Shown: positions 1 to 6,443, counted from the stretch's first letter. The stretch: DNA of 6,983 nt from Candidatus Eiseniibacteriota bacterium (GCA_013003415.1 JABDJR010000552.1:1-6983); one strand, 5' to 3'. The notes: generated by a model not told the origin, from the sequence alone. Numbers and translations are program-made.

Positions 1-223
1 GCACATAAAGATCGTTTCGCCGCACCTCTTTCTTCTCAAGATAAAGCAAAGGATCGAAGTCTTTGACTTCGCCCCCAACTTGAGTTGTGAGGTCGGATGC
101 GTCGAATCGGGTGAGCTGGGTTATGCCGCTATGGCCGGCAACCAGACCGTCCCAAAATTCTTTTGTGGTGTTTCCCAGGGGCGTAATCGCCCCAAGGCCT
201 GTTACAACGACTTTGCGATTCAT
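1..223 (-). CDS. fabF: beta-ketoacyl-ACP synthase II, N-terminal part (cut by window edge)
   Basis: Elongating condensing enzyme of type II fatty acid synthesis: it joins malonyl-ACP to a growing acyl-ACP in the cytoplasm. Only the first 74 codons are present, starting at the ATG at 223-221. The N-terminus MNRKVVVTGLGAITPLGN is the classic KAS I/II opening, followed by a GHSGI segment (about residues 31-35) and a conserved VKDFDP-like stretch. The catalytic Cys-His-His residues lie further downstream, outside the window, so activity cannot be judged. It follows acpP by 51 nt, the usual acpP-fabF pairing. The ribosome binding site is weak (AAGAA about 6 nt before ATG) and sits just after a perfect inverted repeat, unlike the strong site of acpP. 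FabB is a paralogue with a similar N-terminus, but the acpP neighbour favours FabF. Confidence 0.95.
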   Translation of the reverse strand, partial: MNRKVVVTGLGAITPLGNTTKEFWDGLVAGHSGITQLTRFDASDLTTQVGGEVKDFDPLLYLEKKEVRRNDLYV

Positions 224-239
224 AATATTTCTTAAGATT

Positions 240-263
240 TTTAAGATCTATGCAGATCTTAAA
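240..263 (-). repeat. perfect 10-bp inverted repeat between acpP and fabF
   Basis: Arms TTTAAGATCT (240-249) and AGATCTTAAA (254-263) are exact reverse complements around a 4-nt loop. In the transcript this hairpin lies 11 nt after the acpP stop codon and 16 nt before the fabF ATG. The arm is AT-rich and is not followed by a U tract in the transcript direction, so it does not look like an intrinsic terminator. A related copy of the arm, ATCTTAAG (231-238 on the plus strand as CTTAAGAT), directly follows it and reaches the fabF ribosome binding site. It could be an mRNA-stabilising or processing stem at the acpP 3' end, or a palindromic protein-binding site. The sequence does not decide between these. 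Confidence 0.75.
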
Positions 264-274
264 GCTCTAATTGG

Positions 275-511
275 TTATTTGATGTTTGCTTGGAGGTAGT
301 TCATAGCATCACCGACCGTCAGCATTTTTTCTGCTTCATCATCGGGAATCTCTACGTCGAATTCTTCCTCTAAGGCCATGATCAGCTCGACCGTGTCCAA
401 GGAATCGGCACCCAAATCATCGATAAAACGAGCCTCGGGTTTGACCTGGTCAGGGGACACGCCCAACTGCTCAACGATGATTTCTTTAACTTTATCCTCA
501 CTCACTGACAT
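275..511 (-). CDS. acpP: acyl carrier protein
   Basis: Small acidic cytoplasmic carrier that holds acyl chains as thioesters on a 4'-phosphopantetheine arm during fatty acid synthesis and delivers them to FabD, FabH, FabG, FabF and PlsX. It has 78 residues, the normal family length. The phosphopantetheine attachment motif GADSLD is intact with Ser37 (counting Met1). Helix II is strongly acidic (DSLDTVELIMALEEEF), as needed for partner binding, and the C-terminus ends MNYLQANIK. The ATG at 511-509 is preceded by a strong GGAGGA site with 6-nt spacing. The gene lies between fabG and fabF. Its gaps on both sides (91 and 51 nt) are among the longest in the cluster and contain inverted repeats, consistent with expression separate from its neighbours; that last point is inference. 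Confidence 0.98.
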   Translation of the reverse strand: MSVSEDKVKEIIVEQLGVSPDQVKPEARFIDDLGADSLDTVELIMALEEEFDVEIPDDEAEKMLTVGDAMNYLQANIK

Positions 512-517
512 TGCTTA

Positions 518-523
518 TCCTCC
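518..523 (-). promoter_or_regulatory. strong ribosome binding site of acpP
   Basis: On the minus strand this reads GGAGGA, 6 nt before the acpP ATG. It is one of the two best Shine-Dalgarno matches in the window and fits the high protein output expected of acyl carrier protein. It begins 2 nt after the second of two small tandem hairpins. Confidence 0.8.
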
Positions 524-525
524 AG

Positions 526-559
526 TGTGCCAAAGGCACCTTATGTGCCAAGGGCACCT
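526..559 (-). repeat. two tandem copies of a 16-bp palindromic unit upstream of acpP
   Basis: On the plus strand, 526-541 reads tgtgccaaaggcacct and 544-559 reads tgtgccaagggcacct: one mismatch, period 18. Each unit is itself an inverted repeat, GTGCC, a 3-nt spacer, then GGCAC. In the transcript the two units can fold as two separate 5-bp hairpins. Alternatively, the right arm of the first can pair with the left arm of the second (GGCAC, 5 nt, GTGCC), so two mutually exclusive folds exist. They occupy the fabG-acpP gap just before the acpP ribosome binding site. No U tract follows, so they are not an obvious terminator. Function is unknown. Confidence 0.7.
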
Positions 560-590
560 CAATTGGTAAAAGGACGCCATCCGTCCCTTC

Positions 591-604
591 AGCCTGCAAA
601 GGCT
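591..604 (-). repeat. small hairpin over the fabG stop codon
   Basis: AGCCT (591-595) and AGGCT (600-604) form a perfect 5-bp stem with a 4-nt loop, and the stem includes two bases of the fabG TAG stop. It is short and could be chance. It is noted because two more small stems follow within 70 nt. Confidence 0.4.
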
Positions 605-1352
605 AGGCCATGACCATGCCCCCGTCAACATGGATCACTTGCCCGGTTATATAGGCCGCAGAGGGGCTCGCCAGGAAACTCACGACTTTGGCGATATCTC
701 CGGGTTCCCCCAAACGTCCCAGGGGGATGGATTTAAGCAGAGATGCCTGTACATCCTCCCCTAATTCTTGGGTCATCGCGGTCTGGATGTACCCCGGAGC
801 GATGGCATTGACCGTCACTCCCCGACTCCCTAATTCCTTGGCCACGGAACGGGTCAGCCCGTGGACGGCGGCCTTGGAGGCCGCGTAGTTTGTTTGTCCC
901 GCGTTCCCGATCGTCCCAATCACCGAGGAGATATTGATGATCCTCCCCGAGCGGGCGCGCATCATATCGCGGCTGAACACCTTGGTGCAGTAGAACGTAC
1001 CGTTGAGATTGATCTGCAAGACCTGGTTCCAGTCGTCGGCTTTCATTCGGGCCAGCAACTGGTCCCGTGTGACTCCGGCATTGTTCACCAGGACGGTGAC
1101 CTTCCCCAGGGCCTCTCCGATAACCTTTGCCGACTCTTGAACCTGTTCAAGATTGGCCACATCGAGTTCTAGGGCGAGAGACTTTCTTCCGAGTTTCTCA
1201 ATTTCCTGAGCCACGGGCTCCACTCGGTCTTTGCTCCGTGCGGCAACGACCACATCGGCGCCTTGCCGAGCGAGTTCCATAGCAATTTCGTGACCGATGC
1301 CACGAGAAGCACCGGTGACCAAAGCGACTTGGCCCTCTAGGGGTTGGGACAT
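603..1352 (-). CDS. fabG: 3-oxoacyl-ACP reductase
   Basis: NADPH-dependent reductase for the first reduction of each elongation cycle, turning 3-ketoacyl-ACP into (R)-3-hydroxyacyl-ACP. At 249 residues it is a standard classical short-chain dehydrogenase. Visible motifs are the Rossmann nucleotide-binding TGASRGIG (residues 13-20), the NNAG motif (90-93) and the catalytic tetrad Asn115, Ser143, Tyr156 and Lys160 in YAASK. Arg17 in the glycine motif and Arg39 after the second strand suit NADP. The C-terminus ends in the FabG-type GQVIHVDGGMVMA. Many such dehydrogenases resemble FabG, but the position between fabD and acpP makes this assignment firm. The ATG start has a purine-rich AGGAAAGG 9 nt upstream. 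It is separated from fabD by 52 nt. Confidence 0.97.
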   Translation of the reverse strand: MSQPLEGQVALVTGASRGIGHEIAMELARQGADVVVAARSKDRVEPVAQEIEKLGRKSLALELDVANLEQVQESAKVIGEALGKVTVLVNNAGVTRDQLLARMKADDWNQVLQINLNGTFYCTKVFSRDMMRARSGRIINISSVIGTIGNAGQTNYAASKAAVHGLTRSVAKELGSRGVTVNAIAPGYIQTAMTQELGEDVQASLLKSIPLGRLGEPGDIAKVVSFLASPSAAYITGQVIHVDGGMVMA

Positions 1353-1404
1353 GAGTTCTGGCCTTTCCTCTTTCTCGCAACTAGGCGGGGCTGTTTGAAA
1401 AAAA

Positions 1405-2304
1405 CTATGCGTCTAAATCCGCGAGCGTTTTGACTTCAAGAGAGCGATCAATCGCACGCATCAAACCGCGCAAAACTTTACCCGGCCCCACTTCCATGAA
1501 GGGACCACCAGGGTCTTTGGCAAGCTGGACAACCGAGGCATTCCATCGAACCGGGCTCAGCACCTGCTGGGCCAGAGATTCGCGAATGGCATCGGGCTCC
1601 TGAACGACCTGGGCCGTGGCGTTGGCCACAACGGGAATCGCCGCGGTTTGAACTTCGACTTCCCGAAGGGCATCGCGAAGACCATTCGCCGCCGGCTCCA
1701 TGAGTGGAGAATGAAAGGCTCCGCTCACGTTCAGGGGAACCACTCTTTTGGCGCCCTTATCACTGGCGACTTTCATAGCCGCCTCAACTGCGGACGGATC
1801 TCCAGAGATGACAACCTGAGCCGGTGAATTGATGTTGGCCGGACAGACAACTCCGTCTGACACGGAGGCGCAGATTTCCTCGACCGCCGAGGCATCGAGC
1901 CCAAGAATGGCGGCCATGGTCCCGGGGCGGGAAAGACCCGCGTCATACATGAGCTCGCCCCGGATTCGGACCAAACGCAGGGCGTCTTCAAAACTTAGGG
2001 ACTTTGCAATGACGTAAGCGCTGTATTCCCCTAAAGAGTGTCCGGCGGCAGCGGTGGCCACCAAGCCACGCTCTTGGGCGTCTCGATAGGCAGCAATGGT
2101 GTGGGCAAGAATGGCCGGCTGCGTGTTCTTCGTTTGCGTAAGTTCGTCTTCAGGCCCTTCAAAAAGGAGGGTCTGCAGATCAAAGCCTAGGGCTTCATTG
2201 GCTTCCTGAAACGTCTCGCGAGCCGCCGCAGAACTCTCGGCAAGTTCTTTTCCCATACCAACAAACTGGGAACCCTGCCCCGGGCACAACACAACCGTCT
2301 TCAT
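1405..2304 (-). CDS. fabD: malonyl-CoA:ACP acyltransferase
   Basis: Transfers malonyl from coenzyme A to ACP, supplying the extender unit for FabH and FabF. The protein has 299 residues, against about 310 in well-known members. It carries the N-terminal GQGSQ oxyanion motif (9-13), the nucleophile Ser90 in GHSLGE, Arg115 at the position that binds the malonyl carboxylate, the catalytic His198 in GAFHSPLM, and a C-terminal VGPGKVLRGL motif. All key residues are present. The ATG (2304-2302) overlaps the fabH stop codon as ATGA, so translation is probably coupled to fabH. An AAGG lies 9 nt upstream, inside the fabH coding end. A run of seven T follows its stop codon. Confidence 0.98.
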   Translation of the reverse strand: MKTVVLCPGQGSQFVGMGKELAESSAAARETFQEANEALGFDLQTLLFEGPEDELTQTKNTQPAILAHTIAAYRDAQERGLVATAAAGHSLGEYSAYVIAKSLSFEDALRLVRIRGELMYDAGLSRPGTMAAILGLDASAVEEICASVSDGVVCPANINSPAQVVISGDPSAVEAAMKVASDKGAKRVVPLNVSGAFHSPLMEPAANGLRDALREVEVQTAAIPVVANATAQVVQEPDAIRESLAQQVLSPVRWNASVVQLAKDPGGPFMEVGPGKVLRGLMRAIDRSLEVKTLADLDA

Positions 2305-3308
2305 CGAGCCGGACCTTCCCAGCGAACCACAGAAGCGCCCCAGGTCAGACCCGCACCGAACGCAACCATCCCCAACATGTCCCCTTCTTTGATGCGCCCG
2401 TCGCGGACCGCCTCATCGAGAGCAATGGGAATGGAAGAGGCTGAGGTGTTTCCGAATCGATCGACCGTAACAACCACTTTCTCTTCGGGAATGCCCAACC
2501 GTTTTGCGGTGGCATCGATCATGCGGAAGTTGGCTTGATGAGGGATAAAGAGGTCGATGTCATCGATGGTGCAAGCAGCAGCATCGATCGCCTTGCGACT
2601 GATGGCTTCCATGCCCCGGACTGCAATTTTGAAAACCTCGTTGCCGTTCATTTTCATGCTGTGAAGCTTCTTCTCAACCGTGTCGTGAGTGGCCGGGTTC
2701 CGAGATCCACCCGCCGGCATATAGAGAAGCTCGCCGTGGACGCCGTCGGAGCCGATGGCCACCGATTTCACACCGACGTCTGGCTCGGGACTTCCCTCAA
2801 GAACCACAGCTCCGGCTCCGTCACCGAAAAGAACGCAGGTTGAGCGTTCGGAGTAGTCAACAATGCGACTCAGGGTCTCAACCCCGACCAAAAGAATGCG
2901 TCGAGCCTGGCCGGAAACTAAAAGGGCGCGACTAAGGCTAAGACCATAGATAAAACCGGAACAGGCCGCGCTAATGTCGAAAGCCACAGCGTTCTTGGCC
3001 CCCAACTTTCCCTGAAGCGTGCAGGCGCAAGAGGGAAACATGTAATCGGGAGTCACCGTCCCTACAATGATGGTGTCGATATCGTCGATTTCCCAACCCG
3101 CCATATCAATAGCTTTTTGGGCTGCCTTCATGGCTAAATCGCTAGAAGCTTCGTCTGGCGCCGCAATGCGTCGCTCTTTAATTCCAGTTCGCGTGGTGAT
3201 CCATTCGTCGGATGTATCAACCATGTGTTCTAGGTCGGCGTTCGATAGAACCCGTTCGGGGTAGTACGCCCCGCATCCTCGGATGACCGCCGATTTAGGA
3301 ATTGACAA
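2301..3308 (-). CDS. fabH: beta-ketoacyl-ACP synthase III
   Basis: Initiates fatty acid synthesis by condensing an acyl-CoA, usually acetyl-CoA, with malonyl-ACP. The thiolase-fold catalytic triad is complete: Cys116 in SAACSGF, His257 in PHQAN and Asn287 in GNTSASS, numbering from the start chosen here. I chose the TTG at 3308-3306, which gives 335 residues with an N-terminus MSIPKSAVIRGCGAYYPE that lines up with the family. A longer frame from the ATG at 3350 adds 14 residues (PSELSCSGKKRERL) unlike FabH and overlaps plsX by 56 nt. The TTG has a purine-rich GGAAGAAGAGGGAGAGG just upstream. It overlaps the plsX end by 14 nt. The stop overlaps the fabD start. Substrate chain preference cannot be told from this sequence. 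Confidence 0.95.
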   Translation of the reverse strand: MSIPKSAVIRGCGAYYPERVLSNADLEHMVDTSDEWITTRTGIKERRIAAPDEASSDLAMKAAQKAIDMAGWEIDDIDTIIVGTVTPDYMFPSCACTLQGKLGAKNAVAFDISAACSGFIYGLSLSRALLVSGQARRILLVGVETLSRIVDYSERSTCVLFGDGAGAVVLEGSPEPDVGVKSVAIGSDGVHGELLYMPAGGSRNPATHDTVEKKLHSMKMNGNEVFKIAVRGMEAISRKAIDAAACTIDDIDLFIPHQANFRMIDATAKRLGIPEEKVVVTVDRFGNTSASSIPIALDEAVRDGRIKEGDMLGMVAFGAGLTWGASVVRWEGPAR

Positions 3309-4347
3309 CCTCTCCCTCTTCTTCCCGCTGCAACTCAGTTCGGATGGCATCGTTCAAGCCACTCCGCACAAGCTGTGCAGCAAATCGGATCCCGTTTCGG
3401 ACTGCTTTAGCGTCCGATCGTCCGTGCCCAACAATACTAATTCCATTCACTCCAAGCAAAGGTGCCCCCCCATACTCAGAGTAGTCCATTCTTGTTTTCA
3501 ACCGCTTAAAGGACGGCTTTAACATGAGCGCGCCCAACTTGGATTGGAGATTGCTCCCAATTTCCTCGCGGACAACCGCTCCAAGAAAAGGCCAAACGCT
3601 CTCGGCAAACTTCAACATGACATTGCCGGAAAAACCATCGGTGACCACGACATCGGCGTTGCCACTTAAAATGTCTTGCCCTTCCACATTTCCAATGAAA
3701 GCACTGCGCCTTTGCATCATGGCATGAGCTTCCTGAGCTAATTCGGTTCCCTTGGAAGACTCTTCGCCAATATTCAAGAGACCAACCCGAGGTTGTTCCA
3801 ACTTGAGAAGAGCTCGTGCGTAGAGCTCACCCAAAATAGCGTATTGGTAGAGATTAAGGGCTTTGCATTCCGCCGTCGCCCCCACATCGAGAAGGATGAC
3901 CCAGGGTTGAGACGGTCGGGAGGTTGGAATAAGAGTGGCCAGGGCCGGTCGCGAAACTCCAGCAATGCGACCGATGTTGAGAAGACTGGAAGCAACCATC
4001 GCTCCCGTGTTCCCTGCGCTGAAGACACCCTTGGCGGAGCCATCTCGAACCAAGCGTGTCGCAACCGCAAGAGAGGAGTCGCGCTTTTTGCGAAAACTCC
4101 CTGCCCCCGACTCGTCCATGGCAACCTGCTGGGCAGCATGAACAATTTCCAATTCGTCGTTCTTGCCAAAGCTCTTTAGCTTTTCCTCAAGCTTCTGCTG
4201 ATCGCCGACCAAAATGGGTCGAAGCAGATCTCCGTACCTATCTTGGGCTTCACAGGCTCCCTGTATCACCACATCTGGAGCATGGTCTCCCCCCATAGCG
4301 TCTACCGCAACCGGAATAGGTTCCTCTAGGGAGGTTTTGGAGGTCAT
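3295..4347 (-). CDS. plsX: phosphate acyltransferase PlsX
   Basis: Converts acyl-ACP and inorganic phosphate to acyl-phosphate, the acyl donor for the PlsY acyltransferase that begins phospholipid synthesis. It is a soluble enzyme that associates with the membrane. The 350-residue protein matches family length (about 330-360). It shows the signature AVDAMGGDHAP (14-24), FRKKRDSS (85-92), SAGNTGA (110-116), LNIGEESSKG, VVTDGFSGNVMLK and the C-terminal YGGAPLLGVNG with HGRS. The ATG is the first usable start, because an in-frame TAG lies 18 nt upstream. Its Shine-Dalgarno match is poor (AGGA about 13 nt away), so translation may depend on coupling to rpmF, 22 nt upstream. The last 14 nt overlap fabH. 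Confidence 0.98.
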   Translation of the reverse strand: MTSKTSLEEPIPVAVDAMGGDHAPDVVIQGACEAQDRYGDLLRPILVGDQQKLEEKLKSFGKNDELEIVHAAQQVAMDESGAGSFRKKRDSSLAVATRLVRDGSAKGVFSAGNTGAMVASSLLNIGRIAGVSRPALATLIPTSRPSQPWVILLDVGATAECKALNLYQYAILGELYARALLKLEQPRVGLLNIGEESSKGTELAQEAHAMMQRRSAFIGNVEGQDILSGNADVVVTDGFSGNVMLKFAESVWPFLGAVVREEIGSNLQSKLGALMLKPSFKRLKTRMDYSEYGGAPLLGVNGISIVGHGRSDAKAVRNGIRFAAQLVRSGLNDAIRTELQREEEGEVVNS

Positions 4348-4369
4348 CTTGAGTGTTTCGTCCTAGCCT

Positions 4370-4552
4370 CTAGTCAAGGTCAGCGATCTGAACTTCGCGT
4401 CCTCCGTAATGGCCGCATGCAGAGCAAACGCGGTGCGGGCGCTTCGCTGCCCCACAATTGGAACATGCCGAAGAAGTTGCCTTCATCGGTTTCCAATTGG
4501 TCCGTCGTTTTGCCTGCCGGGTTTTTGAATGTCGTCTTTTTGGCAGTGCCAC
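4370..4552 (-). CDS. rpmF: 50S ribosomal protein L32 (bL32), GTG start
   Basis: Small zinc-ribbon protein of the large ribosomal subunit. The open frame runs back to an ATG at 4624 inside yceD, but the family begins with MAVPKR-like residues. Here the GTG at 4552-4550 gives MALPKRRHSKTRQAKRRTNW and a 60-residue protein, the normal size. It is preceded by a perfect AGGAGG with 8-nt spacing, which settles the start. The four zinc-binding cysteines are present as Cys30-x2-Cys33 and Cys43-x2-Cys46, with the HRVC motif between them, so this is the zinc-binding form. The C-terminus has an acidic tail (IADLD). The rpmF-plsX-fab order is widely conserved and links ribosome supply with lipid synthesis. 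Confidence 0.96.
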   Translation of the reverse strand: MALPKRRHSKTRQAKRRTNWKPMKATSSACSNCGAAKRPHRVCSACGHYGGREVQIADLD

Positions 4553-4560
4553 GTGTCTTT

Positions 4561-4566
4561 CCTCCT
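4561..4566 (-). promoter_or_regulatory. canonical ribosome binding site that fixes the rpmF start
   Basis: On the minus strand this reads AGGAGG, 8 nt before the GTG at 4552. It lies in the 32-nt gap between yceD and rpmF. It supports the 60-residue L32 over the 84-residue frame from the ATG at 4624. Confidence 0.85.
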
Positions 4567-4584
4567 CAGTCTCGTCGAGCTGAT

Positions 4585-5103
4585 TTATGACTTCTTCTTT
4601 TGAAGATCTTTTAAAGCCCCCCATCGGGGGTCAAGTCTTTCGTCTGAACAATTACAGGTGGCTCGATTTAAGTTCTCGCCACATTCTGAACATAGACCCT
4701 TACAGTCCTCCCGGCAGACGAGCACAGAAGGCACCTCCAAGATGATGGCCTCTCGGATAGGGTCCTGGATAAGCAATTCAATCCCATCATGATATAGGAT
4801 TGAGCCCTCTAGTTCCAAGGCTGTCTCGTCTCTGGGATCTTCCTTGCCCCGGAGATCCGAGAAAAACAACAATTCCGTCACCAGAGACTGCGTTGCAGGT
4901 TCAGTACAACGCCCGCAAGTCCCTTTCAGGTCTACAGTTGCCTCACCGCGGAGGGTGATCTGGTCTCCCCGATGTTCCGCATCGATGGCGACGATCACCG
5001 GCCCGTCGTGGCCCACCCAATCCGCCAGGTCGAGTGCGGAGGCACTCTCTTTGAAATCGAGTTGGCTGTGACCCTGAGGCAGGTCCCGGATTTGAATTCT
5101 CAC
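4585..5103 (-). CDS. yceD: YceD/DUF177 family protein, probably involved in rRNA/ribosome biogenesis
   Basis: Recognised from its position directly upstream of rpmF and its cysteine pattern. The 172-residue protein has an N-terminal beta-rich part, a CGRC pair (Cys63, Cys66), and a C-terminal CREDCKGLCSECGENLN motif (130-146) followed by CNC (150-152). It ends in the family-typical DPRWGALKDL and a lysine tail. The cysteines suggest metal binding, which is inference. Members of this family have been linked to 23S rRNA accumulation in bacteria and plastids, but the molecular role is not well defined. The start is a GTG (5103-5101), 15 nt after the ndk stop, with only a weak GAGAAGAG purine tract upstream, so it may be translated by coupling from ndk. 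No signal peptide or membrane segment is seen. Confidence 0.9.
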   Translation of the reverse strand: MRIQIRDLPQGHSQLDFKESASALDLADWVGHDGPVIVAIDAEHRGDQITLRGEATVDLKGTCGRCTEPATQSLVTELLFFSDLRGKEDPRDETALELEGSILYHDGIELLIQDPIREAIILEVPSVLVCREDCKGLCSECGENLNRATCNCSDERLDPRWGALKDLQKKKS

Positions 5104-5118
5104 CGGGCTCTTCTCTCT

Positions 5119-5529
5119 CTAAAGTTTGAAGTCGGGGAAGAAGAAAGGAATCTCCTTCTGAACCGACTCGGGAGAATCAGAACCATGCACGGAATTGGTC
5201 TGAATGTCTTTTCCAAAACGGGCCCGGATCGTGCCTTCCGTGGCATCGGCCGGATTGGTCGCGCCCAACAACTCACGGAGTCTCGGGATGGCGTTCTCGC
5301 TTTCAACCACAAGAGGCGCACAAGGTCCGGAGGTCATGTACTCAACAAGTTCACCGATGAAAGGCTTGTCGGCGTGAACCGCATAGAACTCGCGAGCTTG
5401 GTCGGCACTCAACTGCACGATTTCCAAACGCCGCACTTTGAATCCGGCTTCTTCGACCATGGTTAAAACAGGACCCATGACATTTCTCTCTAGAACATCG
5501 GGTTTCATAATCATCAATGAGTAGTTCAT
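5119..5529 (-). CDS. ndk: nucleoside diphosphate kinase
   Basis: Moves the gamma phosphate of ATP or GTP onto other nucleoside diphosphates through a phosphohistidine intermediate, balancing NTP and dNTP pools in the cytoplasm. The protein has 136 residues, slightly below the usual 140 or so. It has the N-terminal MIMKPD motif (Lys9), the substrate-loop ATNPADATEGTIRARFG (90-106) and the active-site NSVHGSDS with His115. The acidic motif that is often EGE near residue 78 reads ESE here, a modest variation. The C-terminus ends FFFPDFKL. The ATG is preceded by GTGAGG with a spacing of about 8 nt. The gene sits 30 nt behind sucD, which fits using the NTP made by succinyl-CoA synthetase. Confidence 0.98.
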   Translation of the reverse strand: MNYSLMIMKPDVLERNVMGPVLTMVEEAGFKVRRLEIVQLSADQAREFYAVHADKPFIGELVEYMTSGPCAPLVVESENAIPRLRELLGATNPADATEGTIRARFGKDIQTNSVHGSDSPESVQKEIPFFFPDFKL

Positions 5530-5559
5530 TCGTAATGCCTCACTTCGTAGCTTAAAGGT

Positions 5560-6432
5560 TTATCGTTGCATGGCTGTTTTAAGCAGCCCTGGAATTTCTG
5601 ATGGAATAATGGCAACCGGAACATTGGCAGACTGAAGGGCCTCGGTCTTCTCTTGGGCGGTTCCTCCGCCTCCGGAGATAATGGCACCGGCGTGACCCAT
5701 GCGTTTTCCGGGAGGTGCAGTTCGACCGGCAATGAAGCCCACCACCGGTTTCTTCATGGAGGACTTAATAAACCGAGCCGCTTCTTGCTCGTCGGTTCCA
5801 CCGATTTCGCCAATCATGACCACCGCATCGGTGTCGGGATCGGCCTCAAACAGTTCAAGCGTGTCCAGGAAGTTCGTCCCGATAATGGGATCCCCACCGA
5901 TTCCAATGCAGGTGCTTTGACCAATACCGGCTCGCGTTAAATGATCGACCACTTGATAGGTCAAGGTTCCGCTTCGGGAAACCAAACCGATGCGACCCTC
6001 TTTGTGAATGGACCCAGGGAGAATCCCAACCTTGGATTTTCCGGGCGAGATCAGCCCAGGACAGTTCGGACCGATCAATCGAGCGGGAGACGCTTCGATC
6101 TTCGCGTACAACTCGATCATGTCATTGACGGGAACGCCTTCGGTGATGCAAACAATCAGTTTGACTCCCGAATCCAGGGCCTCGTACATCGCATCGACGG
6201 CAAAGGGGGCCGGCACGTAAATCACCGAGCAGTCGGCTCCAGTGGCAGCTTTCGCTTCGGCTACGGAATCGTAGACGGGAACGTCGAAGATGTTCGCCCC
6301 GCCCTTACCCGGTGTAACCCCGGCCACAACTTGGGTGCCGTAATCGAGCATACCTTTGGTATGGAAAGAGCCATCGCGACCCGTAATTCCCTGAACAATG
6401 ACTTTTGTTTTTTCGTTGATTAAGACGCTCAT
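5560..6432 (-). CDS. sucD: succinyl-CoA synthetase, alpha subunit
   Basis: Alpha subunit of the TCA-cycle enzyme that converts succinyl-CoA, ADP (or GDP) and phosphate to succinate, CoA and a nucleoside triphosphate. It has 290 residues, as expected. The CoA-binding domain starts at the N-terminus with VIVQGITGRDGSFHT (11-25) and TPGKGG (40-45). The ligase domain has IGPNCPGLISPG (120-131), VSRSGTLTYQ (151-160), GIGGDPIIGTNFLD (177-190) and the phosphorylated His247 in MGHAGAI. All catalytic elements are intact. The ATG start lies 11 nt after the sucC stop with only a GCGGGG site, consistent with coupled translation of the two subunits in equal amounts. Confidence 0.98.
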   Translation of the reverse strand: MSVLINEKTKVIVQGITGRDGSFHTKGMLDYGTQVVAGVTPGKGGANIFDVPVYDSVAEAKAATGADCSVIYVPAPFAVDAMYEALDSGVKLIVCITEGVPVNDMIELYAKIEASPARLIGPNCPGLISPGKSKVGILPGSIHKEGRIGLVSRSGTLTYQVVDHLTRAGIGQSTCIGIGGDPIIGTNFLDTLELFEADPDTDAVVMIGEIGGTDEQEAARFIKSSMKKPVVGFIAGRTAPPGKRMGHAGAIISGGGGTAQEKTEALQSANVPVAIIPSEIPGLLKTAMQR

Positions 6433-6443
6433 GGTTGCCCCGC

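Noticed and set aside
240..263. Intrinsic terminator after acpP
   Set aside because: The stem is AT-rich and is followed by A-rich sequence, not a U tract, in the transcript direction, and fabF continues the operon.
512..602. Internal sigma-70-like promoter before acpP
   Set aside because: TTGGCA and TTGAGG occur on the minus strand, but nothing close to TATAAT lies at a suitable distance, and the TTGGCA copies are part of the tandem palindromes.
3793..4179. Overlapping 128- and 131-codon frames on both strands within plsX
   Set aside because: Both lie inside the conserved body of plsX, which has intact motifs on both sides; neither shows a ribosome binding site or a recognisable domain.
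4605..4622. Second AAGATCTT palindrome resembling the acpP-fabF repeat
   Set aside because: It falls in the yceD codons for KDLQKK and shares only a short core that is expected by chance; no extended arm is present.
4972..5466. 164-codon open frame on the plus strand across ndk and yceD
   Set aside because: It is antisense to two firmly identified genes, has low-complexity Arg/Gly-rich content and no recognisable domain; it is a shadow of the minus-strand codon bias.
5941..6423. 160-codon open frame on the plus strand opposite sucD
   Set aside because: It is fully antisense to sucD, and its sequence matches no family I recognise; long antisense frames are expected opposite conserved genes with GC-rich codon use.
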